From Bdellovibrio sp. (GTDB lineage: Bacteria; Bdellovibrionota; Bdellovibrionia; Bdellovibrionales; Bdellovibrionaceae), in the NCBI GenBank assembly GCA_019104905.1, contig JAHRXB010000017.1, positions 1 through 5,412 on the forward strand: a stretch of 5,412 nt of DNA, written 5' to 3'. Both the position numbers and the translations under genes were made by a program. The notes below the pieces were generated by a model, which was given only the letters and a program-made list of their open reading frames with translations, had not been told where the DNA came from and did not search any database. Positions 1-5,382 of the stretch are shown here, piece by piece. Position 1 is the first letter of the stretch. Each line of letters opens with the position of its first letter.

Positions 1-495
1 TTGAAAAAATTCTTTCACCTTCGCACGGCGAGCTGCCAAATTCGTGGGCCACAGAGTCTCGCGATAGTATCCCCGCATGGTTCTAAAAGAGTGAATCAGG
101 TTAACTGAGACCCTCTCAAAAACTCCGGTGTCGTAATCGTAGACGATGGGAACGGAGTACTCCCCTTTGAAACGCTTTTCTTCGGTTGTCACCTCGTCGG
201 TCATTTCAAAACCAATGGGGGACACGACGTCAAACTTCGCGACATCACCAACGTTAAAATTATAAGGAATATCGAATTGGTAGAAGATCGTATAGGAGAG
301 CAGCACGCAATAGAGGAAAATCAGCGCCGCACGACGAATAAAAAACTTTTCTTCCATGATCTGGACGGCGCGCCCAAAAAAAGTCTTTTCCAAACCAATG
401 GAGTCCACCCAGTCTAAAAACTTAAGACTGTGATCCTCATAGTTGACTCGAGTCGCAGGACTCTCACCTTTTTTAGTTTGCTTGCCTCGCTGCAT
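1..495 (-). CDS. PgpH-type 7TM-HD phosphohydrolase (c-di-AMP phosphodiesterase family), N-terminal part
   Basis: The gene runs off the left edge; 165 codons are visible with no stop. The first 50 residues are charged and cytoplasmic. One membrane segment follows at about 55-72 (RRAALIFLYCVLLSYTIFY). Next comes the start of an extracytoplasmic domain with the hallmarks of the 7TMR-HDED domain: VGDVAKFDVVSPIGFEMTDE, then TTEEKR, then SVPIVYDYD at about 114-122. In known PgpH proteins this domain is followed by seven membrane helices and a cytoplasmic HD domain that hydrolyses c-di-AMP; those parts lie outside the window, so the activity is inferred. The ATG at 495 is the only ATG start near the domain. 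It has no clear Shine-Dalgarno sequence, and the frame stays open upstream with an in-frame TTG at 561, so the start is less certain than the family call. The gene is divergent from mazG. Confidence 0.82.
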   Translation of the reverse strand, partial: MQRGKQTKKGESPATRVNYEDHSLKFLDWVDSIGLEKTFFGRAVQIMEEKFFIRRAALIFLYCVLLSYTIFYQFDIPYNFNVGDVAKFDVVSPIGFEMTDEVTTEEKRFKGEYSVPIVYDYDTGVFERVSVNLIHSFRTMRGYYRETLWPTNLAARRAKVKEFFQ

Positions 496-529
496 ATCCA
501 GTTTTATACCGTACCCTGTTTTGTAATAA

Positions 530-558
530 TTGTCGAAATCACTCTGTAATTGTGATAG
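530..558 (+). promoter_or_regulatory. Weak sigma70-like promoter candidate for mazG
   Basis: TTGTCG at 530-535 and TGATAG at 553-558 are separated by 17 bases and lie about 37 bases before the mazG start. Both boxes are imperfect matches to TTGACA and TATAAT. The site sits in the short gap between the divergent pgpH-like gene and mazG, where promoters in both directions are expected. No better pair was seen for the leftward gene. Confidence 0.25.
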
Positions 559-594
559 CAATGAGGAGATTCCATCGGAAAGTCGAGGCTCCTT

Positions 595-1422
595 ATGTCA
601 CAGATTCCCTCTAATTTACGTCAAATTGAGTCCTTAGTCGAGATCATAGCGCGCCTTCGCGGACCCCAGGGATGCCCTTGGGATAAGGAGCAAACTCACG
701 AATCCTTGACTCAATACGCAATTGAGGAAACCCACGAACTCGTGGAAGCTTTGGAAGAACCCGCCAGCCCCCACAAAGACCAAAAGATCAAAGAAGAACT
801 TGGCGATGTTCTCTTTCAAGTGATCCTCCATTCTCGATTGGCGGAAGAACGCGGAGCCTTCACTTTTGATGACGTGATTGCCTCTATTTCCGAAAAACTC
901 ATTCGTCGTCACCCCCATGTTTTCGCAGGCGTGGAGGTCGCGGATTCCGCAGAAGTTATTCGCAACTGGGAGCAAATCAAAAACCAGGAAAAGTCCGCGC
1001 AAGGCACCCCCTCCCCTTATGCTCTGAATGTTCCCCCACTCCCCGCCCTGCAAAGAGCCTACAAAATCGGCAAGCGCACTGAGAAAATGAACTTTGACTG
1101 GGAAGACGCCGAAGGTGTCATGGTTAAAGTAGAAGAAGAATTTGCAGAACTACGCGAAGCCTTGGAAGAGGGCTCGGATGCGGAGGTCGAACACGAACTG
1201 GGAGACGTGCTTTTTTCTTTAGCGCAATTAGGAAGACATCTCGAGATGGAACCGGAACAAGTTCTTCGCCGCGCGAATCAACGTTTTGAGGGACGCTTTA
1301 GTAAGATGATTGAAATCGCTCAAAGTGAAGGTCGGAATTGGGGCGAATTAAGTCTGGATGAAAAAGAGGGCTTTTGGCAAAAAGCCAAGGCCGCACTGAA
1401 GGGCAAGACTTCGATCAGCTGA
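595..1422 (+). CDS. mazG: MazG nucleoside triphosphate pyrophosphohydrolase
   Basis: This 275-residue protein has the length and two-domain layout of E. coli-type MazG, which hydrolyses (d)NTPs to the monophosphate and pyrophosphate, clearing aberrant nucleotides and affecting (p)ppGpp-related stress. The N-terminal domain opens with RGPQGCPWDKEQTHESL (about 22-38), then has the metal-binding pattern EETHE at 44-48 and EELGD at 67-71. The linker carries the family signature RAYKIGKRTEKMNFDW (154-169). The second, usually catalytically dominant, domain has KVEEEFAEL at 178-186 and HELGDVLFSLAQLGRH at 200-215, so all expected acidic ligands (E181/E182, E185, E201, D204) are present. A GAGG ribosome binding site at 585-588 lies six bases before the ATG. 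The gene appears monocistronic: its neighbours on both sides run the other way. Nothing in it looks degraded. Confidence 0.96.
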   Translation: MSQIPSNLRQIESLVEIIARLRGPQGCPWDKEQTHESLTQYAIEETHELVEALEEPASPHKDQKIKEELGDVLFQVILHSRLAEERGAFTFDDVIASISEKLIRRHPHVFAGVEVADSAEVIRNWEQIKNQEKSAQGTPSPYALNVPPLPALQRAYKIGKRTEKMNFDWEDAEGVMVKVEEEFAELREALEEGSDAEVEHELGDVLFSLAQLGRHLEMEPEQVLRRANQRFEGRFSKMIEIAQSEGRNWGELSLDEKEGFWQKAKAALKGKTSIS

Positions 1423-1443
1423 TACAATCTCAACTGATCGAAG
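1409..1443. repeat. 10-bp perfect inverted repeat spanning the mazG stop codon
   Basis: CTTCGATCAG (1409-1418) and its exact reverse complement CTGATCGAAG (1434-1443) flank a 15-base loop that contains the mazG stop codon (1420-1422). A shorter palindrome, ATCAGCTGAT (1414-1423), competes with it. Neither strand has a T-tract after the stem, so it is not a canonical intrinsic terminator. Its position between two converging genes suggests a transcript 3' end, a factor-dependent stop or an RNA-stabilising hairpin. Confidence 0.6.
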
Positions 1444-1454
1444 ACACTCTCTAA

Positions 1455-2027
1455 CTACAAACAGTAGTTATTTTCCTGGAAATATCTCCAGCACATATTG
1501 TTGCCGGACTGACAATCGCTGCTGTTGTTCGACCAGTAAACCCCACGACGAGAGCACACCTTGCGTCCACCATCTTTCACTGTGGCGACAAACTGTCCGC
1601 TTGAAGTTGTTTTACCATCCAGCGAGATTTTATAGGCAACAACGTTTTTACCCGGATTCAACAACGGTCTTTGCAAAAGAGTCGCAATCCACAAGTTAAT
1701 AGTCTTTGTGCTTTGACCCTTTTCAGAATCATAGCCAACAGACTTTGTTCTTTGCGATCCGTCTTCATGAGTGGCTGTCAAAGAGACATTATCGCCTTTA
1801 ACACCTTGAGGACCCACAAAGTAATCGTACTCCCCGGTCAAAAGAATCTCTTCCTGACATCGGAAGGCACCAAAAGTGGGGCCACCAGGCATCCCAGAAT
1901 CCTGACAATGAACGGTAATTTCCCCTTGAGAAAGAACAGCGGTAATATTGTTTCCGTTTTTAAAACCAACTTCTGCTTTCGCAACAAAAGTCGCCAATAA
2001 CACAGTTACAAACATTGATAGTCTCAT
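1455..2027 (-). CDS. Secreted six-cysteine protein of unknown function
   Basis: The protein has 190 residues and I do not recognise its family. It begins with a Sec signal peptide: MRLS, then a hydrophobic stretch MFVTVLLATFVA, with a likely signal peptidase I site after AKA (about residue 18). There is no lipobox. The mature part is beta-rich in appearance (ITAVLSQGEITVHC, KNVVAYKISLDGKT, SGQFVATVKDGG), with six cysteines at 41, 57, 158, 172, 179 and 189. The last four cluster in a C-terminal tail rich in Asn, Ser and Trp. An even number of cysteines in an exported protein suggests disulphide bonds: one pair in the N-terminal half and two in the tail. A strong ribosome binding site (AAGGAG, complement of 2033-2038) sits five bases before the ATG, and a good promoter lies upstream. 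It converges with mazG and is divergent from the vWA operon, so it is probably transcribed alone. Confidence 0.85.
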   Translation of the reverse strand: MRLSMFVTVLLATFVAKAEVGFKNGNNITAVLSQGEITVHCQDSGMPGGPTFGAFRCQEEILLTGEYDYFVGPQGVKGDNVSLTATHEDGSQRTKSVGYDSEKGQSTKTINLWIATLLQRPLLNPGKNVVAYKISLDGKTTSSGQFVATVKDGGRKVCSRRGVYWSNNSSDCQSGNNMCWRYFQENNYCL

Positions 2028-2078
2028 AGCCTCTCCTTGCAGATTTTTACTGTTGCACTCTTGCGACCACGGATCAAC

Positions 2079-2107
2079 TTTACAAGCGTCTCAATTCGCC
2101 GAGTCAA
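2079..2107 (-). promoter_or_regulatory. Sigma70-type promoter for the secreted six-cysteine protein
   Basis: Read on the minus strand, TTGACT (complement of 2102-2107) and TGTAAA (complement of 2079-2084) are separated by exactly 17 bases. The -35 box matches TTGACA at five of six positions and the -10 box matches TATAAT at four of six. Initiation near 2072 would give a leader of about 45 bases that includes the AAGGAG site. Confidence 0.5.
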
Positions 2108-2242
2108 ACTGTCGTATAAAAGTTCGCCGCTTCAAAAGAACTTCCCAAAAGTACGCAGACTTAGCCCTGCAGAGCCAGGGGAATCCTCTGGAAACTGTCG
2201 ACGAGTTCAACAGAAGAATATTTTTTTAAAAGTGATTGATTT

Positions 2243-2257
2243 TATAACTGCTAATAT
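2243..2257 (+). promoter_or_regulatory. Candidate -10 region(s) for the small RNA or vWA operon leader
   Basis: TATAAC (2243-2248, five of six matches) and an extended -10 type element TG-C-TAATAT (2249-2257) lie in a strongly AT-rich block with a T-run at 2221-2227. No good TTGACA box is found 16-18 bases upstream of either, so this rests on the -10 elements and AT-rich context alone. Initiation would fall at about 2255-2264, just before the tandem hairpins. Confidence 0.3.
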
Positions 2258-2262
2258 TTTCA

Positions 2263-2342
2263 ACAGCTTAGGCTGTCTCACAATGAGACCCTTCAACGAA
2301 TAAAAAACAAAATCAGGCAGTTATGGCCGATTTCAGTTTTTT
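2263..2342 (+). ncRNA. Candidate small RNA or structured leader of the vWA operon
   Basis: About 80 bases show a compact order of elements: hairpin ACAGC-TTAG-GCTGT at 2263-2276, hairpin GTCTCA-CAA-TGAGAC at 2275-2289 (sharing two bases with the first), an A-rich single-stranded linker, and a hairpin followed by six Ts at 2337-2342. A -10-like element sits immediately upstream. The arrangement fits a short terminated transcript, or a leader whose read-through into the vWA operon is controlled. It matches no riboswitch consensus that I can recognise. The hairpins are short and could be chance, so confidence is low. Confidence 0.28.
2309..2342. terminator. Terminator-like hairpin with T-tracts on both strands
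   Basis: AAATC (2310-2314) pairs with GATTT (2329-2333), and GGC (2316-2318) pairs with GCC (2326-2328), with A2315 bulged and a seven-base loop. On the plus strand six Ts follow at 2337-2342, three bases after the stem. On the minus strand the stem runs straight into a T-rich tract, the complement of the A-run at 2302-2312. No complete gene needs a stop here on either strand, so it more likely ends a short RNA, acts as an attenuator for the vWA operon, or blocks antisense reading towards the secreted-protein gene. Confidence 0.45.
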
Positions 2343-2403
2343 ACCTCTTTGAACGAAACTGAATCCACTACGAAGCATGGTGGGGCTCAGGAGGGCAAAC
2401 CGT

Positions 2404-3474
2404 ATGTTAAATCAAGTTGCACGCAAAGCAGTCATGATGGCTTCCGCTGTGGCAATGTTCGCCGGATGCAACAAGAGCACAGATTCATTCTCGCTCTTGA
2501 AAGATGGCTCTGATTATAAGCAGCAAGCTGTCTTCATTCCCAAGAAGATTGACGTCCTCTGGGTGGTTGACAACTCCGGCTCTATGGAGACCTCTCAAAA
2601 CAGTCTTGCTTCGAATTTTCAATCGTTCATTTATCGTTTTAACCAGCAAAACTATGATTTTCACATGGCCGTGACAACCACAGAAGCTTGGGAAAAACAG
2701 TTCAACTCTTCAAGCACTAAAGCCCGCATCAAGGATGGTGCGGTTTTACAAAAGACTCCAAGCAGAGTTGAAACTCATTCCGGCGTGTTTGTGATGGACA
2801 AAGACACTCCGAACATGAGCAGCGTTTTCTCGACAAATATCAAGCAAGGAACGCTGGGTAACGGTGACGAGCGGGCCTTTGAAAGCTTCAAACAGACTTT
2901 GTTAGAGCCTTGGAATGTGGCTTTCCGTCGTGACGACGCCTTTTTGGCCGTCATCATTGTCAGCGATGAAGAAGACTTCTCTGGTTCCTCTTTGACGGCT
3001 TTTGAAGACTCTTCAAAAAATTATACCGTGCAAAGCTACGTTGACTTTCTGAACACATATACCAATGCGGCCGTGAATGGTAAAAACTATTCCGTGAACA
3101 CCATCTATGTCCCCGATGACGCCTGCAAAACCCAACTTTCAACAGACGGTTTTGCGCGCAAAATTTCAACTCGTTTGCCTCAACTTGCGGATCTTACTGG
3201 CGGCGTAAAAGCCTCCCTCTGTTCCAACTTCGGAGAGTCTTTGTCGCTTATTTCTGATTCCATCGTACAGCTTTCCAGTGTGTTTAAACTGGCGCGTGCA
3301 GCCCAAGTCGACACCATCAAAGTTACAGTCGATGGAGTCTCCATTCCGCAAGATGCAACCAACGGCTGGACTTATGATGCTACAGACTTGACCATCACCT
3401 TCCACGGAAGCGCGGTGCCCGGAGCTAACGCCAATATCCAAATCGACTATTATCCAACGTCGGTGAAATTATAA
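2404..3474 (+). CDS. von Willebrand factor A domain lipoprotein
   Basis: The protein has 356 residues from the ATG at 2404, preferred because AGGAGG at 2389-2394 lies nine bases upstream and the product then begins with a normal lipoprotein signal (RK, hydrophobic AVMMASAVAMF, lipobox FAGC). Cys22 would be lipidated, and Asn at +2 does not suggest inner-membrane retention. The vWA domain spans about 47-300, with the MIDAS metal motif DNSGS at 56-60 after the strand KKIDVLWVV, GDERAFES at 154-161, and the second acidic motif FLAVIIVSDEEDF at 180-192. Two cysteines (241, 273) may form a disulphide. The C-terminal 55 residues form a small beta domain (IKVTVDGVSIPQDATNGWTY, then HGSAVPGANANIQIDYYP) that I have seen at the end of vWA proteins in Bdellovibrio and myxobacteria. 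The likely role is metal-dependent protein binding or adhesion on the envelope side of the motor encoded downstream. The gene leads the operon; the next gene starts 10 bases later. Confidence 0.9.
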   Translation: MLNQVARKAVMMASAVAMFAGCNKSTDSFSLLKDGSDYKQQAVFIPKKIDVLWVVDNSGSMETSQNSLASNFQSFIYRFNQQNYDFHMAVTTTEAWEKQFNSSSTKARIKDGAVLQKTPSRVETHSGVFVMDKDTPNMSSVFSTNIKQGTLGNGDERAFESFKQTLLEPWNVAFRRDDAFLAVIIVSDEEDFSGSSLTAFEDSSKNYTVQSYVDFLNTYTNAAVNGKNYSVNTIYVPDDACKTQLSTDGFARKISTRLPQLADLTGGVKASLCSNFGESLSLISDSIVQLSSVFKLARAAQVDTIKVTVDGVSIPQDATNGWTYDATDLTITFHGSAVPGANANIQIDYYPTSVKL

Positions 3475-3484
3475 AAGGAATTGT

Positions 3485-4102
3485 ATGGGTGGGGTACAAA
3501 CAGCGACAACAAATGATCAGTGGTACATTCTTCGTGGGGAAATGAAATATGGTCCCTACGATTACAAATCCTTGATCACTATGATTCAAAACAGTGAGCT
3601 CTACGACTACAACTACGTATGGGCTTCACATCTTGAAAATTGGACATTGCTTGGGGATCTTCAAGAGTTCTCAAAAGACCGCCTGTGCCGTTTGATCGAA
3701 ACCAAAGATCATCTTGCCGGCGTCTTTAAAGAGCGTCAATTTCCCCGCGTGAATCTTGAAGTGCCGATTTATGCCCACAATGATCACAGCTTTTTTGACG
3801 GTCACACACTCAGTGTCAGTGAAAATGGCGCGTTGGTTCTGTTAAACGACCCCTTGCTGCTTCCCGGACAAAAGATTCTTCTTCATTTTAGATCTTCTGA
3901 GGAAAATCCTCAGACTTTCAACGTTCTTTGTGAAGTCGTTCGTAAGAACTATTCAAAGCAAAGACTCAATGTAAAATCAGGTTTGCATTACGCAGTTCGT
4001 TTCCTCCAAGTGCAAGACCAAGGCAAAGCGCAATTAACAAAATGGACACGCGGTGGCGTTTCCAAGGAGGAAACAAATGGCATTCTTAAAGTTCATGAAT
4101 GA
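3485..4102 (+). CDS. GYF_2 and PilZ domain cytoplasmic protein
   Basis: The protein has 205 residues and no signal peptide or membrane segment. Residues 11-65 form a GYF_2 (DUF4339-like) domain: WYILRGEMKYGPYDYKSL with the GP at 23-24, then VW at 45-46 and NW at 52-53. GYF domains bind proline-rich peptides. Residues 80-190 resemble a PilZ domain, the c-di-GMP receptor fold. The RxxxR motif is intact at 84-88 (RQFPR), but the second motif, normally [DN]xSxxG, reads SVSENG at 110-115, with Ser in place of Asp/Asn. The later strands (FNVLCEVVRKN, SGLHYAVRFLQV) fit the fold. Ligand binding is therefore plausible but not assured. AAGGAA at 3475-3480 serves as ribosome binding site. The last 26 bases overlap the ExbB-like gene, suggesting translational coupling, so the protein is likely a cytoplasmic input module for that motor. 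Confidence 0.85.
   Translation: MGGVQTATTNDQWYILRGEMKYGPYDYKSLITMIQNSELYDYNYVWASHLENWTLLGDLQEFSKDRLCRLIETKDHLAGVFKERQFPRVNLEVPIYAHNDHSFFDGHTLSVSENGALVLLNDPLLLPGQKILLHFRSSEENPQTFNVLCEVVRKNYSKQRLNVKSGLHYAVRFLQVQDQGKAQLTKWTRGGVSKEETNGILKVHE
4064..4070 (+). promoter_or_regulatory. Ribosome binding site that fixes the ExbB-like start
   Basis: AAGGAGG lies inside the end of the GYF-PilZ gene, six bases before the ATG at 4077. It rules out the upstream in-frame GTG at 4053, whose reading would run through this site. Confidence 0.85.
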
Positions 4103-4784
4103 TTCCGGCTTTGTCGGCTGGTGTATTCTATTGGTGGGAATTGGTTCTTTAGTTCTTGTCGCAGAACGCGCTCGCGCTCTTTACAAGGACTATGGAATGA
4201 ATGTCGAAGAATTCATGGGTAAAATCCAAAACTTGATCTTGGCTAAAAAAGTCGATGAAGCTCTTTTGATGTGCGCGCAGCTGGAGAAGAAACCATTGGC
4301 CGCCGCGTTCAAAACGATCTTGGAAAAAGCAGATCGCGATGACGACACGATCTTTCAAGCCCATGACATCGCCTTGAGCGAAAATATTCCTCTTTACACC
4401 AAGCGTTTGCACTACCTTTCCATGTTGGCCAACGTGGCAACACTTCTTGGTCTTTTGGGTACGATCCACGGTCTGATCCTTTCGTTCCAAGCGGTGGCAA
4501 CAGCGGACCCTGCTCAAAAGCAAGCTTTGCTGGCACACGGTATTTCGGTTTCGATGTATACGACAGCATTAGGTCTTGCAGTGGCAATTCCTGCGATGGT
4601 GTTCTTCTCTTTCTTGACGGCTCGCCAAAACCAATTGATCGAGCAAACATCAGAGAAGTGCTCAAAACTGACCGAGCTTTTAACTAGTGCGCACATCCCG
4701 AACCTGACTCGCCAAAACGTATTCCCGGATCACGTCGTGCCTCCAACTGTGACTCCTCCGTCACCTGGATCCAAGGCTTCATAA
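4077..4784 (+). CDS. MotA/TolQ/ExbB family motor protein (AglR-like)
   Basis: The protein has 235 residues from the ATG at 4077. It shows the family's three membrane segments: about 12-29 (FVGWCILLVGIGSLVLVA), 113-137 (with LLGLLGTIHGLILSF) and 156-180 (ISVSMYTTALGLAVAIPAMVFF). A cytoplasmic region lies between the first two. The TM2 threonine (T129 in GLLGT) and TM3 threonine (T163) line up with the polar pore residues T148 and T181 of E. coli ExbB. The TM3 glutamate (ExbB E176, in GIAEAL) is Val158 here, in GISVSM. The C-terminus is proline-rich (PPTVTPPSP), a possible ligand for the GYF domain encoded just upstream. The family forms pentameric ion channels around an ExbD/TolR/AglS dimer; gliding motor, Tol-like or TonB-like use cannot be separated from this window alone. 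The start overlaps the previous gene by 26 bases. Confidence 0.92.
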   Translation: MAFLKFMNDSGFVGWCILLVGIGSLVLVAERARALYKDYGMNVEEFMGKIQNLILAKKVDEALLMCAQLEKKPLAAAFKTILEKADRDDDTIFQAHDIALSENIPLYTKRLHYLSMLANVATLLGLLGTIHGLILSFQAVATADPAQKQALLAHGISVSMYTTALGLAVAIPAMVFFSFLTARQNQLIEQTSEKCSKLTELLTSAHIPNLTRQNVFPDHVVPPTVTPPSPGSKAS

Positions 4785-4796
4785 AGAAGCCTTTTT
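4773..4796 (+). terminator. Intrinsic terminator inside the operon, between the ExbB-like and ExbD-like genes
   Basis: AAGGCTTC (4773-4780) and GAAGCCTT (4786-4793) form an eight-base-pair stem with a five-base loop ATAAA, overlapping a run of five Ts at 4792-4796. The ExbB-like stop codon (4782-4784) lies in the loop. The next gene starts 37 bases after the T-run and no convincing promoter is seen between, so termination is probably partial, giving more transcript for ExbB than for ExbD. Ribosomes ending at the stop codon would cover the stem, so translation could also modulate it. Confidence 0.6.
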
Positions 4797-4833
4797 CCCG
4801 GCGCGGTGGACCTTATCAAGGATGGGATGATTT

Positions 4834-5379
4834 ATGAGACGCATTCGTAAGATTAAAGTAGATCACAACAGTGAATTTGAATTGGACTTGGCACCCCTTC
4901 TTGCCGTGATGGTGAAGTTGGTGCCCGTTCTGCTGGTTTCTTCCGCCTTCGTGCAAATGATGGTGATTGAAACGGAATTGCCTCAGGTCGTAAATGAGGC
5001 CATTCAGCGCCAAGATCAACAACAAACTCCAACCAACGTGGCTCTGGAGGTGGATGGTAAAGAGGGCATTCGCATCATTATCACCGAGAAGGGACAAGAG
5101 AAGGTTGAAACAATTCCCATGCGCGACGGGGCCTTCGACTATCCGGGTCTTCACCAAAAGTTGATTGCTATAAAAAAAGCTCATCCTGAAGTTTTCAAGA
5201 TTGAACTCAATCCTGATGGCAAAGTCCCCTACAACGAGATCGTTAAGATCATGGATGAGGCCCGCCAAGCCCATGACACCAACGTGAAGTTCCCCGTGTT
5301 CGACACCAAACAAGGTAAGAACGTGGAGACCAACTACATGTTCCCAGAAATCATCTTCGCCAACATGATGGAGGGCTAA
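4834..5379 (+). CDS. ExbD/TolR family protein lacking the transmembrane aspartate
   Basis: The 181-residue protein has family topology: a short basic cytoplasmic N-terminus (MRRIRKIK), one membrane segment at about 20-44 (APLLAVMVKLVPVLLVSSAFVQMMV), and a periplasmic domain. The domain contains the ExbD-like repeat ALEVDGKEGIRIIITEKG and KIELNPDGKVPYNEIVKIMDEA. The segment aligns with the PLLD/PFID motif of TolR and ExbD, whose Asp (TolR D23, ExbD D25) is required for proton use; here that position is Ala24 (PLLAV). A lysine, K28, lies four residues later in the membrane. The periplasmic part ends with an extra tail (KFPVFDTKQGKNVETNYMF). The start is the ATG at 4834, with GGGA at 4824-4827 and AAGGA at 4818-4822 as possible binding sites; initiation looks weaker than for neighbouring genes. 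It presumably pairs with the ExbB-like protein, possibly together with a second ExbD encoded downstream. Confidence 0.88.
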   Translation: MRRIRKIKVDHNSEFELDLAPLLAVMVKLVPVLLVSSAFVQMMVIETELPQVVNEAIQRQDQQQTPTNVALEVDGKEGIRIIITEKGQEKVETIPMRDGAFDYPGLHQKLIAIKKAHPEVFKIELNPDGKVPYNEIVKIMDEARQAHDTNVKFPVFDTKQGKNVETNYMFPEIIFANMMEG

Positions 5380-5382
5380 AAG

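Larger units (their letters stand above)
2028..2403. other. Intergenic region between divergent transcripts, rich in small hairpins
   Basis: No credible coding region was found; the short open frames here lack ribosome binding sites and protein-like composition. The minus strand holds the promoter of the secreted protein (2079-2107). On the plus strand a hairpin CCAGGGG-AAT-CCTCTGG lies at 2175-2191 (one G-T pair), followed by an AT-rich block at 2219-2260. Next come tandem hairpins ACAGC-TTAG-GCTGT (2263-2276) and GTCTCA-CAA-TGAGAC (2275-2289), an A-rich linker at 2298-2312, and a terminator-like hairpin ending in a T-tract at 2342. The last 60 bases lead to the AGGAGG ribosome binding site at 2389-2394 of the vWA lipoprotein gene. 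Confidence 0.7.

Noticed and set aside
496..561. Longer PgpH-like start at the in-frame TTG 561
   Set aside because: No Shine-Dalgarno sequence before the TTG and no ATG in the extension; kept only as an uncertainty on the start.
634..1053. Minus-strand open frame of 139 codons inside mazG
   Set aside because: Lies wholly antisense to a well-supported mazG, with no recognisable domain and composition typical of a shadow frame.
1671..2303. Overlapping plus-strand open frames of 88-109 codons across the secreted-protein gene and the following gap
   Set aside because: No ribosome binding sites, no domains, antisense to a convincing signal-peptide protein or in a structured intergenic region.
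2308..2333. FliA (sigma28)-like promoter: CAAA, 14 bases, GCCGATTT
   Set aside because: The -10 resembles GCCGATAA but the -35 is poor and the spacing is off by one; the bases are better explained as one arm of the terminator-like hairpin.
4053..4076. GTG 4053 as start of the ExbB-like gene
   Set aside because: It would encode the AAGGAGG site as protein; ATG 4077 is ideally spaced from that site.
4816..5313. Minus-strand open frame of 165 codons opposite the ExbD-like gene
   Set aside because: Antisense to a clear ExbD-family protein; the His/Asn/Leu-rich composition is that of a complement frame.
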